Source of the DNA: Tritrichomonas musculus | Taxonomy: Eukaryota > Parabasalia > Tritrichomonadida > Tritrichomonadidae | Assembly (NCBI GenBank): GCA_039105265.1 | Contig: JAPFFF010000032.1 | Coordinates: forward strand, 186,001 to 250,000 | Length of the DNA stretch: 64,000 bases | Direction: 5' to 3' | In this document: positions 33,001-42,900 of the stretch, piece after piece | Layout of the letters: every line of letters starts with the position of its first letter | Position numbering within the stretch: the first letter of the stretch is position 1 | Notes under the pieces: model-generated | The model's input: the letters and a program-made list of their open reading frames with translations, nothing else | Database searches by the model: none | Told to the model about the DNA's origin: nothing | Translations under genes and position numbers: made by a program

Positions 33001-35377
33001 GACCATTGGCAAAAAAGTTGTAATGTTTGATAACATTGAATCTGTTTTTCTGAGGCATGTTCGACATCATCAAACCGCTCTTGAACTTTTTGAAAGAAAC
33101 GGAAATTCCTACTTTTTGAATTTTGACAAAATTGATAGCTCTTTTGAAATTCTTTCAAAAATTCAGCAAGCAATACAAAATCATAAGCAAGGTTCAAAAA
33201 ATTCACTTTTGAATATCAATTTTCAATTGACTTGTAATAACCGTCTTTTCTTTGAAAGTAAACCGTTCACAGAAAAGTGGATCAATGGTGAAATATCCAA
33301 TTTTGACTATCTAATGCTACTTAACATTTACAGCGGACGAACATTCAGTGATGGAATGTTCTATCCAGTGATGCCGTGGATCATTCAAGACTACGACTCT
33401 GAAGAGCTGGATTTCAACGATGAGAAAATCTTTCGTGATTTATCGTTGCCAATTGGTGCAGTGAATGAGAAACGTTTCGACAAGCTCTACAACTCATTCA
33501 TGAATTCACCGGACCATCAATCATCCTTCTTGTATTCATCATGGCTGGTTTGCCAGCTTTCGCTTTATGTGTGGCTTGTGCGACTCGAGCCTTTCACGAC
33601 AAATCATACAAAAATTCAAGGCGGCAAATTTGACGTTGAAAAACGAATTTTCCATTCAATAGAGGCTGCTTATGAGCTTTGTACGCATGATATGAATGAC
33701 TTCCGTGAATTGATCCCTGAATTCTTCTTCCAGCCCGAGTTTCTTGTCAATATGAACAAGTTTAATTTGGGCGAGGAAACAAATGACGTCGGACTTCCGA
33801 GTTGGTGCAAGAATCACTTCGATTTCATTTACAAACATAGAAAAGCTTTGGAATGTGACCATGTTTCTAAAAACTTGAATAAATGGATCGATTTGATTTT
33901 CGGTTGCAAACAAAAAAGTGAAGCCGATAAGAATGTCTATCGTAAAGAACTTTATTCTGACATCTGGGAAACGGAATTCGGCAAAGATCCACGAAATGAG
34001 GATGAAATTTGTTTCTCCTTAGATTTGCTCGGCCAAATTCCACAACCGTTATTTGAAGCACCTCATCCTGAAAGAAAAATCATATCAAAAGAAGAGAGAT
34101 TGAAAAATTGTGAAGATAAATGGCCATCAAAAGAATATAGTCTATCGTTTGAAAACATTCTCAATTTTGTAAATTTGAAAGAAGAACGATCAAAAATTGA
34201 GAACAAGGTTGTTCTCTATTCAATTGTTGATCGGCAAGTTGACATAAATGATGAATCATTGCCTGTGAAATACTATCTTTACCTTTATTGCGTGGAATTC
34301 AAAAAGTTCGATAACGATAGCACAAAGAAATTGAATGTTTTAACGTATTTATTGAAATACGAAATGAAACAGAATTCAATTGAATTATTAACGTCTTCTT
34401 TATTGTTTGTTGAGTCGGTTAGTAATTCAAATTTGAATGGTCTTTCAATTTCTTCAGAATTTATTAAAGATGTCTCTCAATTCGGCTTTGCTTCGGCAAT
34501 ATCGAATTCAATTTATTTGTCATTCAATCTGCTGGCGAACAACGAGACGAAACAGAAGAGATTTGTTGTCCAAAACAGAACATCTTGTTCTTTTGAAAAA
34601 GTTGCTGTGTCAAGTAAATATTTGGCTGCCGTGAGTGAAACAACAAACACTCTTTACCTCTTCCAAAAGAAGAAGAACGCTGAAAAAGAGCCTTTGTTTT
34701 GCGTCTGCTTGAATGAGTACTTAGTTGACGATGAAATAAGCTGTATAACCGTTTCCGATGAATTCAATTTGTGCGTTTGCGGAACACAAAAATCATCGTC
34801 ACTCATCTTGGTTTCAATAAACAAAATGGAAATTGAAAGATTCATTCAAATAACCGCCAAAACCGAAAATAGTAAAGAACATGAAAAACTTATCAAAATA
34901 ATCGTCACTCCTTCTTGGGGATTCATCGTTGTGCTGACATCGGTCATGGATTATGATGGTAATGATGAAGTGAAGTGTGATTTGAATGAAAACGGTTTCT
35001 ATCGTCTTCATTTGTATAATGTTAATGGTTATTCTATTGGTAAGAGTGACCTTGTTAAATTTGACACTTCAATTTCTTCTTCATTGAAACTTGATGAGTC
35101 ACTCTCTGAAATTAATTTGAATGAAATTGGCGGTTACGGAAAAAGAAACATATTTAAGTGGGTAAGTTGGAAAAGCTTTGACGGTTTTGATTTCATTTTA
35201 ATGGCAGATTCGCATTCAGTTTATAGTTTCGAGGCATTCAACTGTGCAAGTACTCCAATCAAGCCGATTCTTACATATCAGAATATTATTATCGGTCTCG
35301 ACTTCATTGAAGAGGCCAAAAAAGCAGTCATTACTCTTGATGATGGGAGAGTTGTTGTTACAAATATTGAGAAGTGA
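27080..35377 (+). CDS. BEACH-domain protein (ConA-like, PH, BEACH, WD40)
   Basis: The product has 2765 residues. Residues about 1-860 are helical armadillo-like sequence. About 875-1070 is a ConA/LamG-like sandwich (LFNNGLSFSFWIF...). A long helical region with an Asn/Ser-rich insert (about 1400-1440) follows. A PH-like domain spans about 1945-2035. The BEACH domain spans about 2060-2300 with the hallmark NFDYLMLLNIYSGRTFSD, YPVMPWII-x-DYDSEELD and FRDLSLPIGA. The C-terminal ~350 residues are WD40-like blades. This is the LYST/neurobeachin/Lvs architecture, whose members act in vesicle traffic, lysosome size or autophagy as scaffolds rather than enzymes. No membrane segment is seen. Which BEACH subfamily it belongs to cannot be told by eye. 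The start follows an Inr-like TCATCAATTTC. Confidence 0.93.
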   Translation: MNNDKRNTRNLNKVFNSRSLDFIPVKFWKNRDILLKDFIDFLKKSNADTQLNNDSLKFNHKLWCVLQVTFIDNIFYDLFGVRWKSDADLIIEVNPVAISNIFENKNQEYLQRIFESNGWMKFEDNDASDLLFTINPSFTLNFNIFDDEFYQILIKNSNDERISKVGNLLASNFCSIIQSDSIEKSINYTSKYSETITIDESVSDESILNDIVHFVTFPGKINFDQNEDNKDSKKNFFYKIKKGQSLLFDETPLNEHHNRIETLLELPTIDSYPLLPDSDEFSQSMIILNQLLFNFKKFQKYFYETFYEVIQKVDDDKNFFELISVLLILLKSHQFDIKSFTPIFMSPLFDDYATIYNYSEDYQKLLFLRKQWIYLAFGFNENWMAIFPRKFTFYKEIFRNLRKHPIGFSEFALIISQDFSKMPAESQNYLMLLMAQTNVYFYICLKSIFSNFYNLNDDALNRHFYCQQITNVRKNDKFDYSAQFYDNYNQLNDNDKEKVSALIQARFSIITFFYKNFNEIFKKVENQSFNAYQYKTFKLLLSSFFEISLQNQILSLIDSKDVIQVNSNSPNDISVFGLISPIYLQIFNQKAEDIITITFCDNLIKYLHNKVYKIMKNECVEKVVENGWIRFLFKLFPNIIIWYSMIDTALIPIDIVQLSICNTLSFISTCLSFSKSQVKDFLTNLLDSLLFGIENICLFYFSIDGSCRDLLFKYLLNLAAQRELSSIYGYFDIKYGKAILLLVKLFFNTATFEYLNNICCMNSRNCYQLSLNGVDSLLVDYLYDNRNDQKEENKELIESILQLFKTLSYQHSSEKCVEKFFSIFTPINGSSLPYYLPLFVNILPELSKQEKKFPRSSIPLLSNGCNLNVSNVDAELFNNGLSFSFWIFINNSIIHEKPILTIRQKNESDEKKVVFILNPNRKFSILSQDYGDDAFVGQIRESISEGKWHFVMISFQYRRKDMKVKFLTRDSPLYSKSRPDDDVNAIINASNELLGNCRLSMTDKKGFSQFFNFKQFEANSKIQIFIGGEDNTNHFTNNDNNEEVPMHIQSHDLISSYTNDVILGPVGMFSLKERKAYLHYMFNSANEIPPEAIFYAYPQTVGENVVSYKFESKMFNSVSYPIQHIFYSSFIDVMIKSGLFVKLIPLFGLNDLRLNSHTIRVPSENRSYIYDEADDHYYFDYTNAAIEIFRNVFIVSEAAQNDIIKINGFHIIEHLLSAVIEDTFKINEMIEKNLKANSISLDFFLYKNFVALLESTTVKNTQLQLLNDILFNFELWIKSKDFDLILNHWYISLIPDFFNDFFNKYSIVSLLTIMRLYLFYEPKEKSIIINVRKIDLDKVKFCRKIILSIISFSDRLCQIDLSTFISHATTCPDSQHVEEIIDFMISFFDKKFKDDENQQAAATNNVVVENQPKKRFWLFNDKNSSSTNNNNNSNASANKLNNLDFNDYDIILQMNILITGKDQEVAKKVIILFIKLYRKQMFTKMSFGELFELICTHLPLFEKPSEFLNDLLECFCPETLSICLIVALQTGSYESIKKVIEKMKTIEKVESFCCSKSCFIWPVVSCYLYPSCHEDMIDILNKCPSSEWSNMYNSIIFVGDVLNQNTRDLIHYFLTTLSSQVITNYNDSNAEIFFAIAFHFLFMKYEKKSTIELPELNTVEITKKILSLKDFYGSNYFDIEVDDSMCMMEADLAQVVLSIYEIKHLKNYAEFIVIICAYQLIFEYHPLDRYKKFNCIAKSDAFYYYDSVALHFGRDLLTNEDPQTISVNKNEFTQKFASKYEQFFSILNITQFIEKLQENINTTDVKFKVFLNEKFHNIAIDMYRKYTDYSNMIELSYEKQWKVFWSSNSYEKNSIFHYHVHPDNVHYKRDNNCCYMHCPFKLSMNKNFDDHLKESLFRDIGNLDKAESRCKEIKLQESLKEGKVHHDLFKCTESNDFLQAVDSEETVIYQTDDCIIMRPNKTSKVNFTIYKNKLTIGKKVVMFDNIESVFLRHVRHHQTALELFERNGNSYFLNFDKIDSSFEILSKIQQAIQNHKQGSKNSLLNINFQLTCNNRLFFESKPFTEKWINGEISNFDYLMLLNIYSGRTFSDGMFYPVMPWIIQDYDSEELDFNDEKIFRDLSLPIGAVNEKRFDKLYNSFMNSPDHQSSFLYSSWLVCQLSLYVWLVRLEPFTTNHTKIQGGKFDVEKRIFHSIEAAYELCTHDMNDFRELIPEFFFQPEFLVNMNKFNLGEETNDVGLPSWCKNHFDFIYKHRKALECDHVSKNLNKWIDLIFGCKQKSEADKNVYRKELYSDIWETEFGKDPRNEDEICFSLDLLGQIPQPLFEAPHPERKIISKEERLKNCEDKWPSKEYSLSFENILNFVNLKEERSKIENKVVLYSIVDRQVDINDESLPVKYYLYLYCVEFKKFDNDSTKKLNVLTYLLKYEMKQNSIELLTSSLLFVESVSNSNLNGLSISSEFIKDVSQFGFASAISNSIYLSFNLLANNETKQKRFVVQNRTSCSFEKVAVSSKYLAAVSETTNTLYLFQKKKNAEKEPLFCVCLNEYLVDDEISCITVSDEFNLCVCGTQKSSSLILVSINKMEIERFIQITAKTENSKEHEKLIKIIVTPSWGFIVVLTSVMDYDGNDEVKCDLNENGFYRLHLYNVNGYSIGKSDLVKFDTSISSSLKLDESLSEINLNEIGGYGKRNIFKWVSWKSFDGFDFILMADSHSVYSFEAFNCASTPIKPILTYQNIIIGLDFIEEAKKAVITLDDGRVVVTNIEK

Positions 35378-35541
35378 AGTGGTTCATTTAAAAATGTTAA
35401 TCTTAATAATTATATTTTTATCATTTATTTGGAATAATTTTAAATAAAATAGTGTGAAATGTGCAAAATTAATATTTATTTTTGTAATATATCTAAAAGT
35501 ATAATAATAAAACAATAATCTTTCATTGAATAATCGGATCT

Positions 35542-36285
35542 TTAAAGTTCTGTTTTGGCATCTGAATTTATCCCCATATGATTACGAATGAAATCGACAA
35601 TACGAGGTGTAATTCTTTTTCCTGTGTATTCAAAGAAATCTTTTCCATTATTAGAAAAATAAATACCAGGAAATGTAGAGAGTTTTAGTTCCTGTAGAAG
35701 TTTTCTATCATTTGAAAATAAAAATGAAACAATCTTTTTCCGGTCATATTGATTTAATACGTTATTGACAGCAGCCCATATTTTTGGAATGTCTTTCTTA
35801 TCACTAAATAGTATGGCAACTGGTTGAGATTTTTCATTATTGCTGTCTTCATTATTCAGCATACTTGAATAATTAGAATTATCAACGATACTAATCGAAT
35901 CAGTGTTGACAAATTTCGAGACCCAATTAACTATTTCTCTTGGGATTCTATATCCTTTATACAATGAAACATTTCCATTTAAATAATAGACGAATGATGG
36001 AACCGTATATATTTTTAATTTTCGGCAAATATCTTCATTTGTGATGCAATTCAATTCAGAAAAAGTAGCGAGGCCTTGCCCCATTTCTGCAGCGTTGTTC
36101 CACATTGGGCCTAAAGTTATGCAATGAGGGCATTGTTCTGCTCTATGAACAAAAATTAGATATCCATGGTTTGTGAAATTAGTTTCGTTGTCATTTGAAG
36201 GTGGAATTTTATCGATATGCGTAATTGAAGAATCGAATGAAATTGCATTAGAAAGGAATGCTAAGAAAACTGTATAAAAAATCAT
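35542..36285 (-). CDS. ER thioredoxin-fold protein (PDI-like, CPHC)
   Basis: The product has 247 residues. A signal peptide covers about residues 1-16 (MIFYTVFLAFLSNAIS). The first thioredoxin domain has the redox motif CPHC at residues 52-55 and a VP cis-proline segment (YTVPSFVYYLNG). A second thioredoxin-like half (about 150-235) has no CxxC. The last four residues are KTEL, close to the KDEL/HDEL ER-retrieval signal. It is therefore probably a small one-active-site protein disulfide isomerase of the ER lumen, acting on secretory proteins. It converges with the BEACH gene (165 bp between the stops) and is divergent from the HECT gene. The stop reads TAAA. The CPHC motif is the one seen in bacterial DsbA and some PDI relatives; substrates are unknown. 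Confidence 0.85.
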   Translation of the reverse strand: MIFYTVFLAFLSNAISFDSSITHIDKIPPSNDNETNFTNHGYLIFVHRAEQCPHCITLGPMWNNAAEMGQGLATFSELNCITNEDICRKLKIYTVPSFVYYLNGNVSLYKGYRIPREIVNWVSKFVNTDSISIVDNSNYSSMLNNEDSNNEKSQPVAILFSDKKDIPKIWAAVNNVLNQYDRKKIVSFLFSNDRKLLQELKLSTFPGIYFSNNGKDFFEYTGKRITPRIVDFIRNHMGINSDAKTEL

Positions 36286-36631
36286 GTTTTTAGGGGGAAA
36301 AAAATTCTGAAAATTTTGATCATTTAAAATTTTTCATTTAAAAAGTTACAAACAAAAAGTTCATTTGATCAAACAATTTTATTGCATTTTGCACTGTAAA
36401 ATATCTTAAACAAATGATATAACCAATTTTCATTAAGAATTTTATTGAAAATTAAAAAAAAAAAAAAAAGAAGTAATATAAAAAGATCATCTTTAAATTT
36501 TGATTATCTTTTACTTTGCTTAAATAATGAATCATATGCAATTGTTATTGTACATTTAGTTTAACAGCCGTAAATTTTATTTGTTTTGATATTAATTTTG
36601 TCATATCAGCCAATTAAAAATTTTAAAAATA

Positions 36632-36859
36632 TGGTAAATCGAAAATTTATACTTTTTTCGACAAACGTTAACCATAATAATATATGTTTTTCTTGATGTG
36701 AATAATAATTTTCTTTATTATTTTAAAACAAATCAATATTTTAATTAGTTTTATGAATTATATTAAAAAATAATGTATGTTTAGCCAAAAACGATTGAGA
36801 AAAGTTGAATTTTTATATAAAAAATTTTATCGAAAAAAGTATAAATTTTCGATCTACCA
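36632..36859. mobile_element. 228-bp inverted-repeat (MITE-like) element in a divergent promoter region
   Basis: About 34-bp arms match with two changes: TGGTAAATCGAAAATTTATA then CTTTTTTCGACAAA on the left, and the mirrored TTTATCGAAAAAAGTATAAA.. ending TCTACCA on the right. No coding sequence. The target duplication is unclear because both flanks are A/T runs. It lies between the PDI-like gene and the HECT gene. Confidence 0.65.
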
Positions 36860-36982
36860 AAAAATTTCTTTTTCGGCAACATTTCCAAAATGGTCTGAAT
36901 TTTTTTTTTCCAAATATCATGATTTCTAATATATTTTCCCCTAAATATGTCATAATATAAAATTTGGAAAATTTTATTTTAA

Positions 36983-36991
36983 TCACTCATT
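36983..36991 (+). promoter_or_regulatory. Initiator-like motif of the HECT gene
   Basis: TCACTCATT lies three bases before the ATG at 36995, a good fit to the trichomonad TCA-pyrimidine initiator, and predicts a leader of about 10 bases. Confidence 0.5.
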
Positions 36992-36994
36992 CAA

Positions 36995-39900
36995 ATGAAA
37001 ATCAATATACAAACAACTGAAGGTAAATCTTTTCAATTTGAAGTTGATAAAATAAAATCGGTGCAAGATCTCAAAAAATTGATTCAAAAAGAAGAAGGGA
37101 CTCCAGTCAATAATCAAATTTTGATAATGGGATATAAATTTATTGATAATAATATTAAACTTGATGAATACTTGAATGAAGAGCAAACAATATTATTGAC
37201 CAGAACAGATAGATCACTTTTGTTGAGTTCATCGATAATATTTGATAACTCAACTTTCATCGATCGTATTCACCAATGTATTATTGATTTAAATAAGGGT
37301 CAATCAAAATATGATGTGACAAATATATTAATCGAAGCTTCTGCATTCCTTGATATTAATTTGGACATTGAAACAATTACTGAACTTTTTTCGCTCATTT
37401 TAACTTGTTTCTCTAAATTTCCACAGTTATGTTCAACAATACTTGGGCAATTTTTAGAACAATCAAAATTAAATTCAAATCGTATAATAATTTCTGCATC
37501 AGTTCTTTCATTTTATGTTCATTATTGCCCTCAAATACCAATAATAAATTATGAATCTTTCGTTTCTGACTCTTTACAGCAAATCAAAACCCAAGTTCCG
37601 AAATCAAATGGAAATTTGGAAATTTTTGGATTTCAAATACCTTCTCAATTTCAATTAAATTTTGTTATTGATATTGTTTCATTAACAAAACTAACCGAAG
37701 AAATCGTTTTGAATCTTTATCCATACATTTTTGGTCAAAAAATCACTTCCAAAACAAATATCGACTTTTTGATAAGCGACATTCAAAAATCTGGTCTATT
37801 CCACGTCCTACCAGAATCTATTTTCACTGAAGATAATTTGCTATTAAATTTATCTCCTAATAGCATTTCTATAATAATTCAAAATATATCCGAACAGACC
37901 TTCAGAAAAATTCAACAGACCATTGAAATTTATATTGAAGAAAGGAATGATTTAACTAACTCTTTTTCAAATTCCATTCTTAACAAATGCGTTGAATGTG
38001 ATATATTAATAAAAAATATTGATAAATTGATTTCCAAACTGATTCCAGGCGACTTGAAGCCAAATATTTGGAAATACATTGATAAAAACAACATTTTACT
38101 TTCAAAAAAGCTTGCATTAAGTATCAAAGATTTCCCAAATTCTCTTGTTGCATTGAAATTGGCGCCACAACCAGAAAAACTTCCTCAAAAAGTTCTTGAA
38201 GAAGGTTTGCTCACTTCACCAGACATTTCAATTTATGATCGTGTTTTAGCATCAGACCAAATTGAATGTGAAGTGTTCAAAACATCACAATTTTGGTATC
38301 ATATTCAATCAATTGTATCCGACAATTTTGATAGCATTTCACACGAAACAATTGACAGATTTATATTTTATTTTCAAAAGTTTATAAAACCGAACATTTT
38401 CAGTGATTTTTTTACAGACATGGTATTTCACCATTATCCGCCAAATCAAAAAGAATCATCCTTTTTGGTTTATTTGTTCAAAAAATTGCCCAGTAGATAT
38501 CAAGATGCATATTTTTATAAAAGGAACATCCCATTAGCGAGAGCTATTGAACAACAGAAATCACTTCCGCCTGTTTGTTTGTGTCAACTTTTTGATTTTT
38601 TGAGTTATCAATATCAAATGAATCCAGAAAGTGTCAGCCCTTATGTTTTATATCTGTATGAATTTTCATACAAGAAGTGCTATTCATCTTATATGACGTC
38701 TCTTCGTGTTATGCCTCAAGACGATAAAAATGACGCAGATTTGATTGATTTCATTGTAAAAAAAGGAGATTTGTCATTATTGCCAAAAATGGATGAGGGA
38801 AAGTTATCTTTAATTATGTGTGCTTTATTGTATACATCAAATAAAGATAGCACTGTTGTCTCTGGTTTGACAAGAGAAACAATTCTTCCTTTTATTGCAA
38901 TATGTTTAAATTACTTGAAATTTCTGAAGATAAAAGTTCTTAGATCATCAGATTCTATCATTAAACTATTGCTTGAGGGATGCATGTTTTTGTCCAATAA
39001 TGAAAACCCTCTTTTAATTGCATCTATTGATTCCATCCTAACAAATATTCATCTTTTAAAGAATGAAAAAAAATTCTTTCAAAATGCTCTATTTCAAATG
39101 ATTGATATTTTGTTGCATACACTCTTGAGTGGTGAATATAAAGCGGATAAAACATTACTTTTAAGAACAATCATTCAATTGTCTTGTGATAATAGTAATG
39201 ATTTCATGCAAGAAAAAAGTTTGCTTCTAATGAATCAGTATGGAATTGATTTGTTGAAATTCTTCATCGATAATTTCACTCAAATTGATCATGAAAAATT
39301 GAGAGAAAATTTATTGAATTTGAGTCTTTTTGATGAATTTGAAATGGATATTTTAATTATGAGTAATTTATCTGATCCAAAGTCAAAAGATACACTAATT
39401 AATACAATTTGTTTCATTAATAACAATTGTCAATATGCTCCACAAATAAATTGCCGAGAAAGCATAGCAAAAATCATTCATGCAGCAATTGAAGAAGAAA
39501 GATGGAAAGATGTTGTAGAAATTGTTAAATTCATGAAATATCAAAGAATAGAATTTACAGAGAATTTATTTAAAAACAGTTCAATTCCAGCAAATATTTA
39601 TAATGAAATATTTGGAAATAATTCAACGATTTTGAATGATGTTTGGGAACTTATTTCAAATATTTTAAATGATCCAAAACCTGAATTAAATAAAGAAATC
39701 TTTTTATCTTTATTTAAAGTATTAATGGAAGACGAAGCAATTGCAATGAATTACTTTGCAACTCAATTTGAAAAATATACTCCTCACTATGATATGGAGC
39801 CATATATCATTATAGGTAAATTATCAATTTGGATTCAAAAGAAATATGATATCTTTCTCAAATCACTTCATCGTTGTTTTGTATTTAATCCCGAAAATAA

Positions 39901-42900
39901 CCGTTTCTGTAAAAAATTAAATATTGAAGAATTGCCACAATCCGAACTTGGCAATTCAATTATTTCAAAATTATATGAAGTGAATAATTATCAATCTTTT
40001 GTTTGCCTAAAAAATATTGCTTCTTGTTTTCCGTTCCTTTTTGCAGGCAATACAAAGCATTTGTTTGATTGTGTCCTTCAAGCTTTTGAAAATCATTTAT
40101 CAGTTATTTATGAAAGCGAAAATGAAGAAGAAAAAATGATTTCAACTAAAACTGTAACTGCAGCTTTAATTTTCCTTCATTCAACATTGTATTCGACAAA
40201 AGTAATCCAAGCTTTTGTTTCCTTTGTTTTTGAAAATATCGGAGCATTTTCTGATTATCAATTTTGTGTTATTTCGCATATTTTAAAGTCTCTTTTTGAG
40301 ACAAGTAATGTCAAATATGTCACTTTTTCATTATCATTGAAATATAATTTCATTGAAAATATAACTCATCATCTTCAGAGAAATCATCAAAAATCCTCAG
40401 AATTCATTTATTTCTACAAAATTAGTCTTTATTCTCTTTTAAATACTTATTATAAAATTGTTGATGATCTTTATCCAAGAAAAAACATCTTTAAAAAAGC
40501 CATTGGATTGAATTACACGCCTATGTATATTGATCAAATAAAAAGTCTTGAAAAACCTTTTGAAAATTGTTTTAATAACAAAATTTTGATCAAAACAACT
40601 TACAATGAGAGCCCAATTGTGCCAACTCAATTCTATATCAATGAATATGCTGAATGTCTAATGGCAAAAATCAACGAAATTCAGAATTTTTGGATAACAT
40701 ATGATATTGGAAACAATCACACATATGTTTTAAGGCATGATATATCGCAAGCTGCAATAAATCAACTAATAAGTGACTTCCAAAAAATTAAAAAGAAATC
40801 TCCAATTTCTTTTGACAAAAACCTAAAAATTGATCTGCTTCCATATCCAACTACAATAAAGATGGTTCGTTATATTTTGTCTCAGCCATCTTGGGTTAGT
40901 AAATGGATATTGGATTATAGCCATATATCTGATCTTCCTGAATATTACTCTGTTATTCAAGAAGTATTCAAACAGTTGAAACTAATGGAAATTCCTAGCA
41001 AAATTAGATATTCAAATGCTGCTTTGAATGAAGATGATCTTCCATATGAAAATAATTTTGACATTGAAGATTCTTTATTTAAATTATATTGCCAGAAAGA
41101 ATTATTTGAAATCATCACTAAGGATATGGTATCTTCAAATAGTACTGTTTTAAATAATATAATTAATTTGATTGAAATTCTTACCAAAAATGATGTTGCC
41201 TTATTATCTTTTCTTGGTTTTGTCCAGCAATATGTTGATCAAAATAATAGTGATTTACATTCTTCATTTAAATCAATTAAGAAATTTATTGAAGTTCTTG
41301 CTTCAATCTCAAAAAACAGAGCCTTTAAAAACAACTTTATTGATGTTTGTGGGAATAAATTAATTGATACAATTTTATCTCCAAAATATCGATCAAATAT
41401 CTCTCAGATTGCTGATTCTTTTTGTCTTATTAATTGTGATTTTCCAAGAAAAGTAAGTCACGTTATTGGCTTCATGTTTACTTCAAATCGGCCCGAAATA
41501 ATACCTCATGCTTTAAATTTATTGTCAAAAATCGGAGAAGAAAAACTACAAAACATAATGCCTGTCGTCAATTCTTCATTTCTTCGAGAAATAGGAAAGG
41601 AAAGAGTTTCTTACAATAATATTATTTGCTTCTTAGAACATGCTCCATCTGTAGCCAAAAAGCAAACAGACAAGCTTTATATGTTAGTTGATAGTTTAAT
41701 TAAGAAATACCAGCAAAGTCCACACAAAATGTATTTCGATACAATTTGTTCAATTTTGAATTATTTGGCTCCTAAAAGAGGTGAATCACAGAATTTAATT
41801 GCAGATAATGAAATTGATTTCTCAAATTCAATGAGATTATTCTCTTCTTCACAAGATAATCAAGGTTTATCGGTTAAGAAGGCTCCGTCATCATTGAAGA
41901 AAAGCTCGCCAAAATTCTGGAATCTTTATGGTAAAATCCGACCATTCATTGACAGTTTGATAAAAAGTGACTTGTCAAATATTGGCAAATTTAATTTTCT
42001 CCTTGAGTTTCATGAATTGGTTGAATTTCGCATTCGAGCTTCTTACTTCCATTCGAGAATGAGGAAGAAAATAAATAGAAAATCATGTAACTACTTAGCC
42101 GTTCAACGACAGAACATTCTCACTGATTCATTTGATAAATTACAGAAACTCAAAACAAATGATTTAATGAGGAAGTTTTCTGTTAAATTTGAAGGTGAAG
42201 ATGGAGTTGATGCCGGTGGATTGACTAAAGAATGGTTTACTTTGATTATTCAAGAATTATTCAATCCGAATTACAACCTTTTCAAACAGATGAAAAGCAA
42301 CAGTTTCCAGCCAAGTATTTCATCGTACTTAAATGGACCGCAACATCTTCAATACTTCAATTTTGCAGGCAAAATGATGGCACTTGCACTAATTGAAGAA
42401 CAGTGTGTTAATGCACATCTAACGACATCGTTCTATCGTCAAATTTTACATCAGAAACCAAAATTGAAAGATCTTGAAGATTATAAAGTGAAACTTTATG
42501 ATTCACTTCAATGGATGCTTGAAAATGATGTCGATTCACTTGAATTGCCTTTTGCAATCGATGTCAAAGAATTTGGTGAACAAAAAACAGTTGAATTGAT
42601 AGAAAATGGAGAAAATATTCTCGTTACAAATGAAAATAAGCGTGAATATATTTCATTGTACGCTCAATATTACTTACAAAATTCTATTAAAAAGCAAATT
42701 GATGCTTTTTGTAGTGGCTTTGATGAAATAATTCCTCCTGAAGAGATAAAGATGTTCTCTGCAAGCGAGTTGGATTTGCTCATTTGTGGAATCCCAACAA
42801 TTGACATTGATGATCTCAAGAAAAACACTGTCTATGAGCTTCCTTATAATGAGAATCATCCAGTCATGTTGCTCTTTTTTGAAGTCATCTCGAAGTGGGA

